A stretch of 7,272 nucleotides of DNA from Chitinophagales bacterium (GTDB lineage Bacteria; Bacteroidota; Bacteroidia; Chitinophagales; CAIODY01), in NCBI GenBank assembly GCA_023251415.1, contig JAHEYX010000159.1, positions 1-7,272 on the forward strand. The letters are read 5' to 3'. Below the pieces are notes generated by a model. That model was given only the letters and a program-made list of their open reading frames with translations. It ran no database searches and was not told the DNA's origin. Below, one piece after another: positions 4,992-7,272 of the stretch (position 1 is the stretch's first letter; every line of letters begins with the position of its first letter). A program made the position numbers and the translations under genes.

Positions 4992-7272
4992 TTAATGGGT
5001 GATCACAAATTTCTTATTCCAGCTTTTACCATTGCTAGTAATACGTGCAATGTAAGTTCCGGTCGGATAAGTGGCTACCGGTATGGTCGTTTGCCAATTT
5101 CCGGTAGCACTATTTTCTTGCGTTTGATATAAGGCTTGTCCTTTTAAATTGAATACAGTGAGCGTAACACTTGCATTAGCTTTTAGATTAGCATTTATTT
5201 TTACAAAATCACTGGAAGGATTAGGGCTTAATTGAATATCAGAAGCAACCGCATCAATTTTATCGACGCCTACATTCCAACCATAATGGCAAGTATACAT
5301 GCCGCTACCATGTGTAGCAACTGCAAGGTATTGATCAACATCACGTACATAGATATAAGGAACTATTGTTTGACCGATTTCATTTACCCCTTCTTGTGTC
5401 CATTGAGTTCCGGCATGTGCATTATCATGAATAGTTAAGGAATCCGCAGAATATAATCCGACACTGGTTCCGGCAAAGTATTTTAAATGACCTTGGTAAT
5501 GCATCATCGCAATCCAACGAATAGATGGAGCATCACCGGTACCGCTTAAGTTTTTCTCTAAATTTCCGGCAACTCTAGTCCATGTTGCGCCCGCATTCGT
5601 TGAATAAAAAATACTGTAGATGTTATAATTAGAAAATACCACCACTACATGATCCCCGTTATCGGGATCAACTGCTATGCAATTTACATAACCGTTTGGC
5701 ATGGTATTGCCGGTAATATCAACGCGTGTTGGTGTACCGGTATTGGCATTATCAATACGGTATATCTTTTTGGCACTGGTACCATAGTAAACACGGTGCA
5801 TAGGATTTGCATTAGAACAAGCCACAGCCGAAATGCGAACTGCAGTAGTTCCATTGTTTTGAATGGTATCCGGAAATTGTACCCAATTGGTGGCAATTGA
5901 ATCAATGTTTCCGGCAAAAGGAATGGCACTTAAATTATCATTACGAAACAGTTTATGTCCGGCCGGTAAATACATTACATTATCATCATTTGGATCTAAC
6001 ACAAATGGATTAATAAATTCATAATCATCACGTGAAGCATAAATTGGATCAATACGTGCAAATTGTGAGATAGCATGTGCGGCATTTAATTTGGCTTTAA
6101 TGATTTTACCTTGTTGAATAGAAAGATAGTAGGTTTGATCATCAGCTGATGTAGCTAAATAACTGCCATCACCATTAAAAGGCATACTCCAATTGGATTG
6201 TAAATTCGTATTGTCGGTTAAAAAAATACCGTTGTCTTGTAAACCTCCAAATAAAATATCGCTGGTATAATCATGCAAAGCACAAGCCGTATAAAACTGC
6301 GTTGTTAAATAACCACGATTTAATTTATTCCATGAAACCGATGTTGCCATGCAACTGTCAGTGCGGTAAACACCACCATCACAAGCGCTGTACATGATAT
6401 TTGGATTCGATGGTGAAAACAAAATCTCGTGTTGATCGGGGTGGTGGTTGGGATATAAGGTAAAGCCAACCAATTGGGTGTGAATGCCATAACCACCAAC
6501 TTGTGTAACGTTATTCGGGGTAGTAAAGCCATCGGTACTTCTGTAAATATTTGTTGCACCTACAAACACTGTATTGGGATCATCCGGTTTTACACGAACC
6601 ACCAAGTTGTAACTTCCTTGCGCATGGAAGTCGTCAAAGATGCCGATATTATGCGGCAAGTTCATGGTTAAATCAGTCCAGGTACCACCGGCACCACTGC
6701 CATTTCCACTAACATAATTGTAGCGATACAAGCTATTCCATTCTTTATCGCCCCAAGCATTCACCGTTAACAAACCCATGGTATCAGTGCCTCCGCATAA
6801 GAAGTATACTTCATTTTGATTAGATGGATTAATGCCAATTTTAATAAGGTCGTATTGATAAGGGAAATTGGCAGGTAGAATATTCGTCCAATTGATACCG
6901 TCTGTTGAACGATACACGCCTCTTCCGGCACCATCACTGCTCAAGGTGGCATAAACAACTCCGGAGTCAGTTACAGCTACATCCGTAAAGTAAGATGAAG
7001 CGGCACCGCCATGTAAAGGATTTGTCCATGTTGAGCCACCGTCTATCGAACGATAGATTCCATCGTAAGTAGCGGCATACAATTCATCTTGCGATAAATT
7101 TGAAGGATCGGTTGCTAAATTCCAGGTTACTTGCCAATTGGTCGAAAAAACATTTTGTGTACCTGTACTGGTTGATGCAATTGGGTTCCAAGTTAAACCG
7201 CCATCAGTAGATTTAAACATACCATCTCCCAAATAAAACGAACCACCTCCACTAGCTGATGTACCATAAGCT
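4992..7272 (-). CDS. T9SS-secreted Asp-box/BNR beta-propeller protein (5' end outside window)
   Basis: A large secreted or surface protein of unknown substrate. The frame is open to the window edge, so 759 residues are visible and the start and signal peptide lie beyond base 7272. A TTG at 7232 is not a real start: the residues before it (...GGGSFYL) run straight into an Asp box. Asp-box motifs (S-x-D-x-G-x-T-W) appear as STDGGLTW, SIDGGSTW, STDGINW, STDGFTT and STNAGATW at about residues 21, 75, 122, 245 and 557. They are interspersed with DPSN/NPSN/DPNDDN-type loops and strands such as LYAATYDGIYRS, YSACDGGVYRT and FGGLQDNGIFLT. This is the signature of sortilin/VPS10- or sialidase-like multi-blade propellers. 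The last ~79 residues are a T9SS type A sorting domain. No glycosidase catalytic set can be assigned, so a sialidase or xyloglucanase label would be unsupported. The asparaginase gene follows closely. Confidence 0.92.
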   Translation of the reverse strand, partial: AYGTSASGGGSFYLGDGMFKSTDGGLTWNPIASTSTGTQNVFSTNWQVTWNLATDPSNLSQDELYAATYDGIYRSIDGGSTWTNPLHGGAASSYFTDVAVTDSGVVYATLSSDGAGRGVYRSTDGINWTNILPANFPYQYDLIKIGINPSNQNEVYFLCGGTDTMGLLTVNAWGDKEWNSLYRYNYVSGNGSGAGGTWTDLTMNLPHNIGIFDDFHAQGSYNLVVRVKPDDPNTVFVGATNIYRSTDGFTTPNNVTQVGGYGIHTQLVGFTLYPNHHPDQHEILFSPSNPNIMYSACDGGVYRTDSCMATSVSWNKLNRGYLTTQFYTACALHDYTSDILFGGLQDNGIFLTDNTNLQSNWSMPFNGDGSYLATSADDQTYYLSIQQGKIIKAKLNAAHAISQFARIDPIYASRDDYEFINPFVLDPNDDNVMYLPAGHKLFRNDNLSAIPFAGNIDSIATNWVQFPDTIQNNGTTAVRISAVACSNANPMHRVYYGTSAKKIYRIDNANTGTPTRVDITGNTMPNGYVNCIAVDPDNGDHVVVVFSNYNIYSIFYSTNAGATWTRVAGNLEKNLSGTGDAPSIRWIAMMHYQGHLKYFAGTSVGLYSADSLTIHDNAHAGTQWTQEGVNEIGQTIVPYIYVRDVDQYLAVATHGSGMYTCHYGWNVGVDKIDAVASDIQLSPNPSSDFVKINANLKANASVTLTVFNLKGQALYQTQENSATGNWQTTIPVATYPTGTYIARITSNGKSWNKKFVITH
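4995..5231 (-). other. T9SS type A C-terminal sorting domain (Por secretion tail)
   Basis: The final ~79 codons carry the hallmarks of this domain: LSPNPSSDFVKI at its start, a VFNLKGQALYQ strand, the YPTGTYIARI motif with its Gly-Thr-Tyr, and the terminal KKFVITH. In characterised systems this domain directs passage through the type IX outer-membrane translocon and is removed by the sortase PorU, usually with attachment of the cargo to the cell surface. It is the strongest taxonomic marker in the window. Confidence 0.95.
7026..7211 (-). repeat. Asp-box repeats at the visible N-terminal end of the propeller
   Basis: Two full Asp boxes, STDGGLTW (7188-7211) and SIDGGSTW (7026-7049), each sit in a G-[IM]-[FY]-[KR]-S-x-D-G-G hairpin about 54 residues apart, the spacing expected for successive propeller blades. 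A shorter version (STDGINW, 6888-6908) follows about 47 residues later, and a late one (STNAGATW, 5580-5603) lies near the end of the propeller. These are protein-level repeats; the DNA copies are not closely similar. Confidence 0.8.

Noticed and set aside
2081..5006. DnaG and the T9SS protein both end in the residues VITH
   Set aside because: The codons differ (GTT ATT ACT CAT versus GTG ATC ACC CAT). The DnaG tail lacks the rest of a sorting domain, so this is coincidence and not a shared signal.
4111..6671. Plus-strand open frames (4111-4329, 4466-4723, 4926-5132, 5232-5438, 5649-5900, 6474-6671) and minus-strand frames 5684-5929 and 6320-6559
   Set aside because: All overlap the asparaginase or propeller genes in other frames. 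The products are rich in Cys, His and Ile without domain character, as expected of shadow frames.
4992..7272. Calling the propeller a sialidase, xyloglucanase or sortilin
   Set aside because: Asp boxes occur in many unrelated propellers, and no family-specific catalytic residues could be identified.

Overview
The window looks like a piece of a Bacteroidota chromosome from a lineage with gliding/type IX secretion (T9SS). The evidence is a clear T9SS type A C-terminal sorting domain on one protein, a DnaG whose N-terminal sequence resembles Bacteroidota primases, AT-rich DNA (roughly 40% G+C by eye), and start regions without Shine-Dalgarno sequences. I cannot place it below phylum from sequence alone. 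It is densely coding: five protein genes cover almost everything, and the longest non-coding stretch is 104 bp. I see no RNA genes, insertion sequences, CRISPR arrays, prophage genes or long repeats.

Layout. Plus strand, 1-2072: two tandem genes encode paralogous proteins of a family I do not recognise. The first is cut by the left edge; the second is complete with a Sec signal peptide. Both look exported and beta-strand-rich, possibly outer-membrane. Minus strand, 7272-2081, read right to left: a large T9SS-secreted Asp-box/BNR beta-propeller protein cut by the right edge; an isoaspartyl peptidase/L-asparaginase of the Ntn-hydrolase type beginning 18 bp after it; and DNA primase DnaG beginning 49 bp after that. 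The two blocks converge with only 8 bp between stop codons at 2072/2081.

The genes do not form an obvious pathway. The short gaps among the three minus-strand genes allow co-transcription, but their roles (surface or secreted protein, peptide repair/asparagine turnover, replication priming) are unrelated. The tandem pair is the least explained part. Two further points deserve a look. The palindrome CCGG is strongly over-represented, about 53 sites by hand count against about 6 GGCC, and all lie inside genes. DnaG has only a TTG start available. I found no convincing new multi-gene system.
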